Assembly: GCF_003966895.1 (NCBI RefSeq)
Contig: NZ_AP018449.1
Span: 4,605,501 to 4,669,500 of the forward strand
DNA: 64,000 nucleotides
DNA from: Methylomusa anaerophila
Lineage (GTDB): Bacteria > Bacillota > Negativicutes > Sporomusales > Sporomusaceae
Direction of reading: 5' to 3'
Position 1 is the stretch's first letter; each line of letters starts with the position of its first letter. Below are positions 10,601 to 16,555 of the stretch, one piece after another. The translations under genes and the position numbers were made by a program. The notes beneath the pieces were generated by a model. The model made no database searches. It had not been told where the DNA came from and was given only the letters and a program-made list of their open reading frames with translations.

Positions 10601-13055
10601 CATCGCCTGCTATATAGAGTTCACCCAGGATGCCTGCCGGTGCGGGCTTTAAGTCCCTGTCCAATATATATATCTGCGTATTCGCGATAGGCTTGCCAAT
10701 GGTTATCGGTTCCTTCTCCCTGATCTGTTGCGTGGTTGACCAAATGGTCGTCTCCGTTGGACCAAACATATTCCATACTTCACTATTGGTATTAATAAAA
10801 TATTGCTTTAATCTTTCCGGCAGCGCTTCGCCGCCGCAAAGGATTTTCACTCCTTCTTCGTTCTTCCAGCCGGCCTGAAAGAGCATTGTCCAGGTAACCG
10901 GCGTAGCTTGCATAATTGTTGGTTTTACTCTTTTTATTTCCTGCCTTAGCTTTTCCACATCCTTTGTCTTTTCCGTACTGCAGATATTGCATTGAGCGCC
11001 GTTAATCAGAGGTAAATACAACTCCAGGCCGGCAATATCAAAACAGTATGTTGTTACAGCAAGCATTTTATCTTGTGAACTTATTCCCGGTTTATCGCTC
11101 ATGGTAATGAGGAAATTCGTCAATGCCTGGTGAGGGATCATTACCCCCTTGGGTTTTCCCGTTGTCCCGGATGTGTACATTACATAAGCTAAATCCGATG
11201 GTTTGTTTAAGATTTCTAAATCTTCACTGTCTTCTTCATACAGCGACTCATTGTCTAAAATTATTTTAGCGCCTTTAAAATCTATCCTATCCGCCATGTC
11301 CGCCACGCTTGATTCCGTAAGAATCATTCCGGTTTGGCTGTCTTCCAGCATGTATGATATTCTTTCTTCCGGATAGTCAGGGCTTATCGGCAAATATGTG
11401 CCTCCCGCCTTTAATATGCCCATGATTCCTATGATCATTTCCAGCGATCTTTCTACCATAATCCCAACTATAGTATTCGGTTTCACGCCTTTTTGCCGCA
11501 GCGCTCTCGCAAGTTGATTGGCTCTGGTGTTTAATTGACGGTAGGTAAGGGTATTTTCTTCAAACGCTACCGCTGTATTATCCGGCGTCTTCTTTACTTG
11601 TTCCTCGAAAAGTTTATGGATTGTTTTTTCCTGGGGATAGTCTGTTCTTGTATTATTAAATTCGTTAAGTATTTGTTCCTTTTCCTGGTCTGATAATATC
11701 TCGATTGATGATACTTTTTCCTCCGGCTTTTCGGCTATTTGCTGCAGTATCTGCTTTAAATGCCCTTCTATCCTCTTTACCTGGGATTCATCGTAAATAT
11801 TGTTGTTATATGTAAGCTTGACCGTCATCTCACTGCCTGGCATCACATATATATTAAAGTTGAAATTTGTTTGCTCCGATAGTTTGATTGCTTTAACCTC
11901 AAGCAGCTCTTTTTCTGCTCCTGCTTCTGCCACTTTCTTCTCTATGGGAAAATTTTCATATACCAATACATTATTTATTAAATCTCGCTTTAATGCGGTG
12001 CCTGCCTGTATTTTGGCCAGCGGCAAATAATTATACTTTGTAGCCGCGAAGGATTGCTCCTGCACTTGTTCTATCACTTCATTGAAGGTACGGCTATGTT
12101 CAAAATTCATTCTTACCGGAATGGTATTTATAAACAGTCCCACCATGCTCTCTATGCCTTCAATTTCTGAAGGTCTTCCTGACACTACCGCCCCAAAAAC
12201 CGCATCTTCCGTATAGTTGTATTTATGAAGGAGTATTCCCCATGCTATCTGAAATATCGTACTTAACGTGGTTCCCTTTTGTTTGGCCAACTCGGTAAGT
12301 TTATTTACCAAGGGATTACTTATGGTAAATATTGTTTCTCCCAGAACATACGGAACGTACCTTTCGGCCTCCTTATTTTTTTCTATACAAGCAGGAATCT
12401 CCGCCTTTTGTTCGTATCCCGCCAAATAATTACTCCAATAGGATAATCCTTCTCCTGTTTCTTGTTGCCCAATCCAATTAATAAAGTCGCTATAAGGCTT
12501 TGCCGCCTGCATTTTTAGCGGCTGGTTATTTTGCATCATATAATAGTTTTCGAAAATCTCGTTCAGTACAATCCCCAGCGACCAACCATCCATAATGATG
12601 TGATGAAAGGTCAGTATTACTGTATAGGATTTTTCATCAGTCTTAAATACTGACATCCTGACAAGAAGATCCTTGGATAGGTCAAAACCTCTTTCCTTAT
12701 CTTTCTGCAAAAACGTTTCAGCATATTTTATTTTCTCATTGGCCGCCATTGCTGATCCTGTTGATCCTGTTAACCCTGATATATCTTCAAAATATATTTT
12801 CGTTGTTCTGTCCTTTAAAACCAGCTGCATCGGCTTCTTGACTTTCTTATAGATAAACATGGTTTTTAAGGCATCATATTTTGCTATAACAGTATTAAAG
12901 CTTTCTTCCAATAGCGCGATGTCCATATCTCCGGCCAGGGTAACGGTTATTTGCTGAATATATGCCCCAAAGCTTTCATCGGCTATGGCATGGAACAGCA
13001 TACCCTGCTGCATCGGGGACAATGGATATATGTCCCTTATATCTTTTTTATCCAA
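1635..13055 (-). CDS. Hybrid NRPS-PKS E: C-A(Gly)-PCP / KS-DH-KR-ACP / KS-ACP-ACP-ACP
   Basis: A 3806-residue cytosolic megasynthase. Order: condensation domain (HHIIMDG near 151), adenylation domain (YVMYTSGTTGKPKG near 628; MFGPTETTIW), PCP (Ser1014), KS (Cys1269, His1405), DH (His1761, Asp1934), KR (about 2210-2410), ACP (Ser2525), KS (Cys2806), and three ACPs (Ser3452, Ser3583, Ser3718). The start is TTG at 13055 with GGAGG at 13064-13068, 8 nt upstream. The N terminus (PLSPMQQGMLFHA) looks like a communication-type NRPS junction that receives from D. The C terminus (VLQQVREGTLNIEEADQLL) is a short two-helix docking-like tail, and there is no thioesterase, so the chain should pass to another protein outside the window. 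No AT, MT or ER domain is present. Confidence 0.95.
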   Translation of the reverse strand: MDKKDIRDIYPLSPMQQGMLFHAIADESFGAYIQQITVTLAGDMDIALLEESFNTVIAKYDALKTMFIYKKVKKPMQLVLKDRTTKIYFEDISGLTGSTGSAMAANEKIKYAETFLQKDKERGFDLSKDLLVRMSVFKTDEKSYTVILTFHHIIMDGWSLGIVLNEIFENYYMMQNNQPLKMQAAKPYSDFINWIGQQETGEGLSYWSNYLAGYEQKAEIPACIEKNKEAERYVPYVLGETIFTISNPLVNKLTELAKQKGTTLSTIFQIAWGILLHKYNYTEDAVFGAVVSGRPSEIEGIESMVGLFINTIPVRMNFEHSRTFNEVIEQVQEQSFAATKYNYLPLAKIQAGTALKRDLINNVLVYENFPIEKKVAEAGAEKELLEVKAIKLSEQTNFNFNIYVMPGSEMTVKLTYNNNIYDESQVKRIEGHLKQILQQIAEKPEEKVSSIEILSDQEKEQILNEFNNTRTDYPQEKTIHKLFEEQVKKTPDNTAVAFEENTLTYRQLNTRANQLARALRQKGVKPNTIVGIMVERSLEMIIGIMGILKAGGTYLPISPDYPEERISYMLEDSQTGMILTESSVADMADRIDFKGAKIILDNESLYEEDSEDLEILNKPSDLAYVMYTSGTTGKPKGVMIPHQALTNFLITMSDKPGISSQDKMLAVTTYCFDIAGLELYLPLINGAQCNICSTEKTKDVEKLRQEIKRVKPTIMQATPVTWTMLFQAGWKNEEGVKILCGGEALPERLKQYFINTNSEVWNMFGPTETTIWSTTQQIREKEPITIGKPIANTQIYILDRDLKPAPAGILGELYIAGDGLARGYLNKPELTAERFIRNPFNKEAKIYKTGDLARWLPDGNIEFLGRIDHQVKIRGFRIELGEIESQLTKHQDIQDSVVVVKEHEGIKQLIAYYVRQQKNSALLDPQILRDHLKTTLPGYMIPALFVELESIPLTANEKVDRKELMNRKVVSTRTKEECLPESEIEEKILAIWKDVLNVGNISTEDGFFEVGGDSLSAVVVAEKIKNTLSSDFNVTTLFKYSSIKDISKYITEANNSNDRETGFKTTGSDISEINWLNDRENEQKGNKSYPDYYQDSLAIIGISCQFPGAKDHNEFWNNLREGKESFKFFSKEELSEFNLPAELINDPNYVPVNSVIEGKDLFDPEFFNISYRDAELMDPQLRLLLLHSWKAMEDAGYVPRQVPDTAVYMSASNNFYQALSLSLNRTTSTVMKNVEQYVAWILAQGGTIPTMVSYKLGLKGPSFFVHSNCSSSLAGVYSAYQSLMSGEVKYALVGGATILALSNLGYVYQSGLSFSGDGHIKAFDASADGMMGGEGVAVVVLKRAIDAVEDGDNIYAILRGIGINNDGADKVGFYAPSVKGQAEVIQKVLDSTGINPESIGYVEAHGTGTKLGDAIEFAALHEVYKKYSNKNQFCGLGSVKTNIGHLDTVAGLAGCIKVALCLSNNEIPPSINYKEPNPIFDLNNSPFYIADKLRKWESNGIPNRAALSSFGIGGTNTHVIFEKSALDNPAGQTGAEYEYNGVFAVPLSAKNNDRLKAYAQELLDFISKPVSQNDVNDVNDVNDVDFVNLAELAYTLQVGREAMDSRMILIVKNMEDLKKKLAAVIAEKENIEGCFRGEATSAKDLIQLYGNDQDHKEIINIWIGKRKLPELGKLWVKGLTIDWNKLYGDNKPRRISLPTYQFNMERYWMPAVDEADTDIGSMAAVDTARLIHPLLHQNDSDFEEQRYSSVFSGKEFFLRDHVVNGQKVLPGVAYLEMARAAVERAAGALKEKQTGIKLKNVVWVRPISVTDQPFQVHVGLYPEDNGEISYEIYSEPKETDADLVVYSQGNAVLSRIPEIPVLDLKALQDQCNQKILSSSQCYEAFKATGISYGPGHKGIEAVYIGPDQVLAKLALPAAVYDTKGQFVLHPSLMDSAVQSTIGLYSGDTSGNASLKPSLPFALEELEIFGACTPAMWALIRYSGSGAVGERVQKLDIDICDDQGRVCVRMKAYTSRILDGEPGMAERQSAFGALLLTPAWREQPLAQEVPTPDYAQHLVILCEPDKLSLESITAQMNKAGCLILQSPQPDMGERFQTYAAQVFEEIQGILRNKLKDQVLVQMVVSTSNGQQLCSALAGILKTAQLENPKLIGQLIAVEPGQDTETIIGQLQENSRSPLGQQVRYQDGKRFVAGLREIETAAETMQIPWKDQGVYLITGGAGGLGLIFAQEITRNAKDTTLILTGRSPLGEDRQARLNELEAAGARVIYRQVDVTDKEAVSGLIEDSRQEFGSLNGIIHAAGVIKDNFIIKKNREEFLAVLAPKVTGLVNLDQASQDQKLDFFILFSSTGGSFGNPGQADYATANAFMDAYAAYRNNLAASGRRHGRTLSVNWPLWREGGMRVDEETARIVTRDTGMVPMATQTGIKALYQGLASGETQVLVAEGNPARLRQVLLAAEKPVAPQPEPILKKTAELKPAAAENIPVMAQDLLREKAVNYFKKLLSSVIKLPPHRIEADAPMEKYGIDSIMVTQLTNQLEKTFGSLSKTLFFEYQNIKELTGYFLESHLDQLTALLGIDEKEPAATQTTSPAASQEATPVAEPEKPFAGSKRRSRFAALRLEAQPRQEKEKSFPDIAIIGVSGRYPGARNLRDFWENLRNGKDCITEIPKDRWDHSLYFDEDKSKIGKTYSKWGGFIEGVDQFDPLFFNISPRDAMILDPQERLFLQCVYETLEDAGYTREDLGMYKGLGLEGNVGVYVGVMYEEYQLYGAQEQARGRNIALTGSPSSVANRVSYFCNFHGPSIGLDTMCSSSLTAIHLACHSLQRGGCEMAVAGGVNVSVHPNKYLMLGQGKFVSSKGRCESFGQGGDGYVPGEGVGAVLLKPLPKAIADGDHIYGIIKATALNHGGKTNGYSVPNPNAQTSVIGAALKEAGINPRTISYIEAHGTGTVLGDPIEITGLTKAFQEYTKDKQYCALGSAKSNIGHCESAAGIAAVTKVLLQLKHRQLAPSLHSKTLNPNIDFANTPFVVQQELAEWRRPVVELNGQTREYPRIAGISSFGAGGSNAHVVIEEYIPNQEKPKIAVTSQNPAIIVLSAKNEERLKEHAQQLLQAIQTQQFAAADLADVAYTLQVGREAMEERLALTAVSLPELEEKLKNYLDGQDNIDDLYRGQVKRNKEMLAVFAEDEDMVKTIDAWIAKGKYTKLLDLWVKGFVLDWKKLYSNAKPQRISLPTYPFSRERYWFTNLFDKEAAGRQETVSSAGDTAGKPSVSRQPVELTAAARPAVANTAGKPSEISLRSLADNPPIASKPAREEATAAIGDSANKSPVSRPSVELRTMEKPTVANISAKPSGISLGSLPGYQTLSSKPVNQIQQSITLTSTSLTSTSLTSTSVPVAEADTIPGKISDEPKPVAHVPTANPAGSLLEELASSLAEALYMQPGDIDVDAKFVDLGMDSIIGVAWVQEINKRHGTSIAATKVYDYPSISEFAEFMVKELNIPSSGMVSTPTPSTSQPSEIPAQAIAKPREQEAQVAAKAMETPAPVNPMPSKIPVKSIQEELAASLAEALYMQPSEIDVDAKFVDLGMDSIIGVAWVQEINKRYGTSIAATKVYDYPSISEFAEFVGKEMDIAGGGMAPAPAPSTAEPGESPAPAAAKPQGQAVESPAQVTAEPRETPAPVNPTPSNVAVESIQEELATTLAEALYMQRSELDIDAKFVDLGMDSIIGVAWVQEINKRYGTSITATKIYDYPSISEFAVFLKKELTELNAATGEANQTPADSNPDNNLQTVLQQVREGTLNIEEADQLLNQYV
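1790..5170 (-). other. Module E3: KS followed by three beta-branching ACPs
   Basis: The KS (GLDTMCSSS, Cys2806) is intact and closely resembles those of B4, B5 and B6. No KR or DH follows, so the beta-keto group survives. A linker of about 350 residues, rich in Ala, Pro, Ser and Thr, leads to three near-identical ACPs with LGMDSIIGVAW at Ser3452, Ser3583 and Ser3718. All three match DSxxxxxW, the known flag for HMGS-recognised ACPs. The HMGS gene lies immediately downstream. I infer a beta-branch is installed here. Tandem ACPs at such sites are known to raise throughput. Confidence 0.9.
2893..2936. repeat. 15-bp tandem repeat, three copies, in the E3 linker
   Basis: The unit ctggttgatgttaag occurs at 2893, 2908 and 2923, the last copy one base short. 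In frame it encodes LTSTS three times in the flexible linker between the E3 KS and its first ACP. It is coding, and probably a slippage product that changes linker length. Confidence 0.95.
5350..9775 (-). other. Module E2: KS-DH-KR-ACP
   Basis: This KS follows the glycine module and has an unusual active-site context, HSNCSSS instead of DTACSSS (Cys1269). His1405 in EAHGTGT and the NIGH motif are intact, so it should elongate. The DH has DHVVNGQKVLPG (His1761) and HPSLMDSAVQ (Asp1934). The KR has TGGAGGLG, a QADYATAN tyrosine, and a VIKD motif whose Asp suggests a B-type (D-hydroxyl) reductase. Predicted outcome is an alpha,beta double bond two carbons beyond glycine. The KS-DH linker carries four in-frame NDV repeats. 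Confidence 0.88.
8304..8339. repeat. 9-bp perfect tandem repeat, four copies, in the E2 linker
   Basis: Four exact copies of aacatcatt, encoding NDV four times in the segment after the E2 KS. The period is a multiple of three, so copy number can vary without a frameshift. Confidence 0.95.
9910..13050 (-). other. Module E1: C-A-PCP, predicted glycine
   Basis: The C domain has the HHxxxDG motif intact and no epimerase precedes it. Aligning the A domain by eye to GrsA-PheA between motifs A4 and A5 gives the ten-residue code DILQLGMIWK. This is close to the established glycine signature DILQLGLIWK. One alignment choice matters: position 278 is Q if the one-residue gap is placed after it. The PCP motif is VGGDSLS at Ser1014. 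Motif A10 reads NEKVDRK, with its lysine retained. Confidence 0.75.
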
Positions 13056-13063
13056 AACTGGAA

Positions 13064-13068
13064 CCTCC
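13064..13068 (-). promoter_or_regulatory. Ribosome-binding site deciding the TTG start of E
   Basis: GGAGG on the minus strand, 8 nt before TTG at 13055. There is no better ATG nearby, and the C-domain sequence DIRDIYPLSPMQQG begins right after this start. Confidence 0.85.
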
Positions 13069-13101
13069 TCTACGATTTAGTAAGGTATACAATTCGCCAC
13101 A

Positions 13102-13223
13102 AATATATGGAACGCCTTAAAGAATTGACACATCCGGGCATCAGGATAAGCTGAGGTTAAGCGACAGCGTCGAAGCGTTCCTGATACCCGGATATAATTT
13201 TAATTCTTTAATGCGACATATAT
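13102..13223. repeat. Nested imperfect palindrome between D and E
   Basis: The 172-bp D-E gap holds a layered inverted repeat. The inner arms are atccgggcatcagga (13132-13146) and tcctgatacccggat (13179-13193), with one C/T difference that still pairs as G-U in one strand. The middle arms are ttaaagaatt (13117-13126) and aattctttaa (13202-13211), a perfect match. Outer AT-rich arms follow (about 13102-13114 and 13213-13223). The loop of 32 nt (13147-13178) is unrelated. No U-tract follows on the minus strand, so it is not a typical terminator. It could be an mRNA-processing or stability hairpin within the operon, or the remnant of a small palindromic element. Confidence 0.85.
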
Positions 13224-13227
13224 AGTT

Positions 13228-16200
13228 TCAAACTGAATTTTCCTCAAATTCCATTAGGATATTGTCAAGCTCCTCCAACTCAATTTTGTTGGCGGCAGTA
13301 TCCCTTGGTGCAAATTTAACCTCTTGTGTTACATATTTGCCGACTTCCTTGATTACCGGATTTGTCAGTAAATATTTAACGTCCAATTTTAGTTTTAAAC
13401 GCTGCAGCCTTGTCAACACTTGAATTGCTTTTATTGAGTCGCCGCCCAGAGCAAAGAAATTATCGTTAATACCGATACCCTTAGTCCCCAATACTTCCTG
13501 CCATATTTCAACAAGTATTTTTTCGGTTTCGTTTCGCGGCGCTTCGTATTCCGTACCTGCTGTCATCATGCTGCTGTCCGGATCGGGCAGCACTTTTCTG
13601 TCGGCTTTGCCGCTGGATGTCAGTGGTATTTTTTCCAACTGGATAATATAGGCGGGTACCATATAATCCGGCAATTCCTTGGCAAGATACTCTTTTACTT
13701 CAGCCACGTTAAGCTCTTCCTGGGTGACAACATAACCGCAAAGGTACTTGCTTCCTTCTTTGCTTTCTTTTGTTACTACAACCGCTTCTTTTATTGCCGG
13801 GTGACTCAAAAGTTGATTTTCAATCTCACCCAGCTCTATTCTCAAGCCTCTGATTTTCACCTGGTGATCAATTCTTCCCAGATATTCTATATTCCCGTCA
13901 GGCAGCCATCTTGCCAGGTCGCCTGTTCGATACATTCTTTCACCGGGTGTGAATGGATCAGAAACAAATTTTTCAGCCGTCAGATCCGGCCGGTTCAGGT
14001 ATCCTCTTGCCAGTCCATCCCCGGCTATATATAATTCCCCTGTGACGCCCACAGGTTGCAGCCTTTGGCTCTTATCCAGCACATAAAGTCTGATATTGTC
14101 TATCGGCTTGCCGATAGGTATAACATTTAACTCTTCGCCTGATGAACAATCGAAATATGATACGTCAATACTCGCTTCCGTTGGTCCGTACAAATTGTGC
14201 AGTTTGGTATTGTTGCTGGCATTGAGGGAGTTGTTGAAGCGTTTAACCTGTTGTAAGGGAAGCGCTTCGCCGCTGGCAAATACCTGCCTTAAACTTGCAA
14301 GCCTTTTTAAGTCCATACCGCCTTCAATATATTCCAGAAACGCATTCAGCATGGAAGGTACAAAATGCATGGTTGTTACCTTGTTTTTCTCTATTTCATC
14401 CACAATTTTGCCGGGGTCTTTTTCCCCGCCCGGTTGCAGGAAGCATACTCGCGAACCCTGCAAAGACCACCAAAATAACTCCCACACCGATACGTCAAAG
14501 GTATATGGCGTCTTTTGCAGTATGGTATCCTTTTCGCCGATGGGGTAACTTTTTTGCATCCAATTCAGCCTGTTGATCAGCGAGTAGTGCTCTATCAACA
14601 CACCCTTGGGTTTGCCTGTTGAACCGGATGTATATATTACATAGGCGATATCCCGCGGTGAGTTTATTCTCGCCAGATTTTCTTTCTCGCCCGCGTACAG
14701 CCTTTGGTCTTCCAAATCTATGGTAAGTCCGTCAAAATTCGTTTTATTAAGAAAACGATTTTGGGTGAGAACAATTTTTGCTTCGCTGTCTTTCAACATG
14801 TATGCTATCCGGTCTGCCGGGTTGTCAGGACTTATCGGCAAATACGCGCCCCCTGCCTTTAAAATGGCCATAAGCCCGATGATCATTTCCAGCGACCGCG
14901 CGACCATTATGGCGACGATACTGTTGGGGGTCACACCCTCTTCCCGCAGCACCCTCGCCAATTGGTTGGCTTTATCGTTTAATTGTCGGTAGGTAAGGCT
15001 ATTTTCTTCAAAGATTGCCGCTGTGTTATCCGGCAGTCTTTCCACTTGATCTTCAAAAAGTTGATGGATTGTTTTTTCTTTCGGATACTCCGCCTGCGTG
15101 GCATTCCAGTCAATAAGTATGGTATCCTGCTCTTCTTGCGACAGGAAGGAATATTCCGCCAGGGCCAGGCTGGGCTGGTCCACAATCTTTTCGACTAATT
15201 TGATATAGTGCCCCATCATTCTCTCAATGGTCGAAAGATCATAGATATCAGGATCATATTTGATATTTAGGGTAAACTGATCCCCTTCAAAAATCTCTAA
15301 TGCAAACTCAAACTCGCCTTCCTGGTGCATATCGTCAATAAATTCTATGGACAGCGAATTGGGACTCAGATCCTTGATTGTTTGTAAACTTGTTGATTGG
15401 AGAAAATTTTGATAGACGAAGGCTACTTGAAAAACAGCGGAATTCGTCTGGGTGCGGGGCACATTTAATTCCCTGACTATGGCAGGAAACGGATAGGCGG
15501 CGTGATCCAAGCCGTCAACCACATTTAATTGCAATTCTTTGATAAGCTGGGAAAAGCTCTGTTCCCCGGTTACCTGACTTCTTATCGGCAGCATGTTAAT
15601 AAAATAGCCGGGCAGGGAGTCAAATCTTTCCTGCGGCCGTCCTATGGCCGGCATGCCGACGATAATATCCTCCTGCCCGGTATAGCGATGTAACAATACG
15701 TTGAAAACCCCTAATAAAACGATTGACAAATTCATATGCTGGCTTTGGGCAAAGGCTTTTATCCGTTTGGTCAAATCAGCCGAAAGCAAGCTGGTAAAGG
15801 TTTGGCCGTTTAGGCTTTGGGAGGAAAAACGGGGACGATCGGCAGGAAGCTCCAATACCGGCAATGTTCCTGACAGTTGCCGCTGCCAGTAAGCCCTGTG
15901 CCCGTCGCCTTCTTTGCCTGCCAACATAGCTTGTTCCCATTCAACAAAATCGATGAAGCTGGTTGCAAAGGGCTGGGGCGCCTGATTCTTCCCGCCAATC
16001 AGATCCCGGTAGGTTTCCAAAATAGATTTAATAAGCAGAAAGGTGGAACTGCCGTCAAAAATAATATGATGAATGACAATAAGTACGATGTGCTCTCGTT
16101 CAGACCGGGACAAAAGCTGCACCCGCATTAAGGGACCGCATTCCAGGGAAAATGGTTCTTTTGCTTTCTTTTTGAGATACGGCAGGATCTCGTCAGATTC

Positions 16201-16554
16201 AAGGGCGGCAATGTCTTCCTGTTGCCAGGCGAGAGCCTGGGACGGCTGAACAATTTGGTAAGGAACGCCGTCGTTTTCACCAAATACAGTCGTCAGGATG
16301 GGATACTGCTTCAGCATGTAAGCACAGGCTTGCTTAAACTTTTCCATATCCAGCTTCTGAAAAACGCGAAAGCATAAAGGAATATTATAGGCACTCATTG
16401 CCGGCGAAATTTTTTGCAACATCCACAAGCCTTGCTGGCCTTCGGAAAGCGGATTCTTGCGAGGCTGTTCCTTCAGTGCCCGAAGCCGTTCCTGCAGCTC
16501 AGCCGTCGATAGTTTGCCTTCCTTAAATGCGATGAGAAGTTCTGTTCGCGTCAC
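13228..16554 (-). CDS. NRPS D: C-A-PCP, predicted serine
   Basis: A 1108-residue single-module NRPS. The N-terminal 35 residues (ELLIAFKEGKLSTAELQERL) form a two-helix docking-like element that fits the tail of C. The C domain has HHIIFDG (near 160). The A domain (about 480-985) has YVIYTSGSTGKPKGV. The code read by eye is DVWHFSLIDK, nearly identical to the serine code of EntF (DVWHFSLVDK). The PCP has LGGDSIKA with Ser1040. There is no Cy, E or TE domain, so serine should be added as a plain amide without cyclisation here. The start is GTG at 16554, one base after the TAG of C, with AGGAG at 16564-16568 inside the end of C. The acidic C terminus (ELDNILMEFEENSV) probably docks onto E. Confidence 0.93.
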   Translation of the reverse strand: MTRTELLIAFKEGKLSTAELQERLRALKEQPRKNPLSEGQQGLWMLQKISPAMSAYNIPLCFRVFQKLDMEKFKQACAYMLKQYPILTTVFGENDGVPYQIVQPSQALAWQQEDIAALESDEILPYLKKKAKEPFSLECGPLMRVQLLSRSEREHIVLIVIHHIIFDGSSTFLLIKSILETYRDLIGGKNQAPQPFATSFIDFVEWEQAMLAGKEGDGHRAYWQRQLSGTLPVLELPADRPRFSSQSLNGQTFTSLLSADLTKRIKAFAQSQHMNLSIVLLGVFNVLLHRYTGQEDIIVGMPAIGRPQERFDSLPGYFINMLPIRSQVTGEQSFSQLIKELQLNVVDGLDHAAYPFPAIVRELNVPRTQTNSAVFQVAFVYQNFLQSTSLQTIKDLSPNSLSIEFIDDMHQEGEFEFALEIFEGDQFTLNIKYDPDIYDLSTIERMMGHYIKLVEKIVDQPSLALAEYSFLSQEEQDTILIDWNATQAEYPKEKTIHQLFEDQVERLPDNTAAIFEENSLTYRQLNDKANQLARVLREEGVTPNSIVAIMVARSLEMIIGLMAILKAGGAYLPISPDNPADRIAYMLKDSEAKIVLTQNRFLNKTNFDGLTIDLEDQRLYAGEKENLARINSPRDIAYVIYTSGSTGKPKGVLIEHYSLINRLNWMQKSYPIGEKDTILQKTPYTFDVSVWELFWWSLQGSRVCFLQPGGEKDPGKIVDEIEKNKVTTMHFVPSMLNAFLEYIEGGMDLKRLASLRQVFASGEALPLQQVKRFNNSLNASNNTKLHNLYGPTEASIDVSYFDCSSGEELNVIPIGKPIDNIRLYVLDKSQRLQPVGVTGELYIAGDGLARGYLNRPDLTAEKFVSDPFTPGERMYRTGDLARWLPDGNIEYLGRIDHQVKIRGLRIELGEIENQLLSHPAIKEAVVVTKESKEGSKYLCGYVVTQEELNVAEVKEYLAKELPDYMVPAYIIQLEKIPLTSSGKADRKVLPDPDSSMMTAGTEYEAPRNETEKILVEIWQEVLGTKGIGINDNFFALGGDSIKAIQVLTRLQRLKLKLDVKYLLTNPVIKEVGKYVTQEVKFAPRDTAANKIELEELDNILMEFEENSV

Positions 16555-16555
16555 G

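Noticed and set aside
13228..13560. Epimerase or thioesterase at the end of D
   Set aside because: After the PCP (Ser1040) only about 68 residues remain, ending in an acidic tail, too short for either domain.
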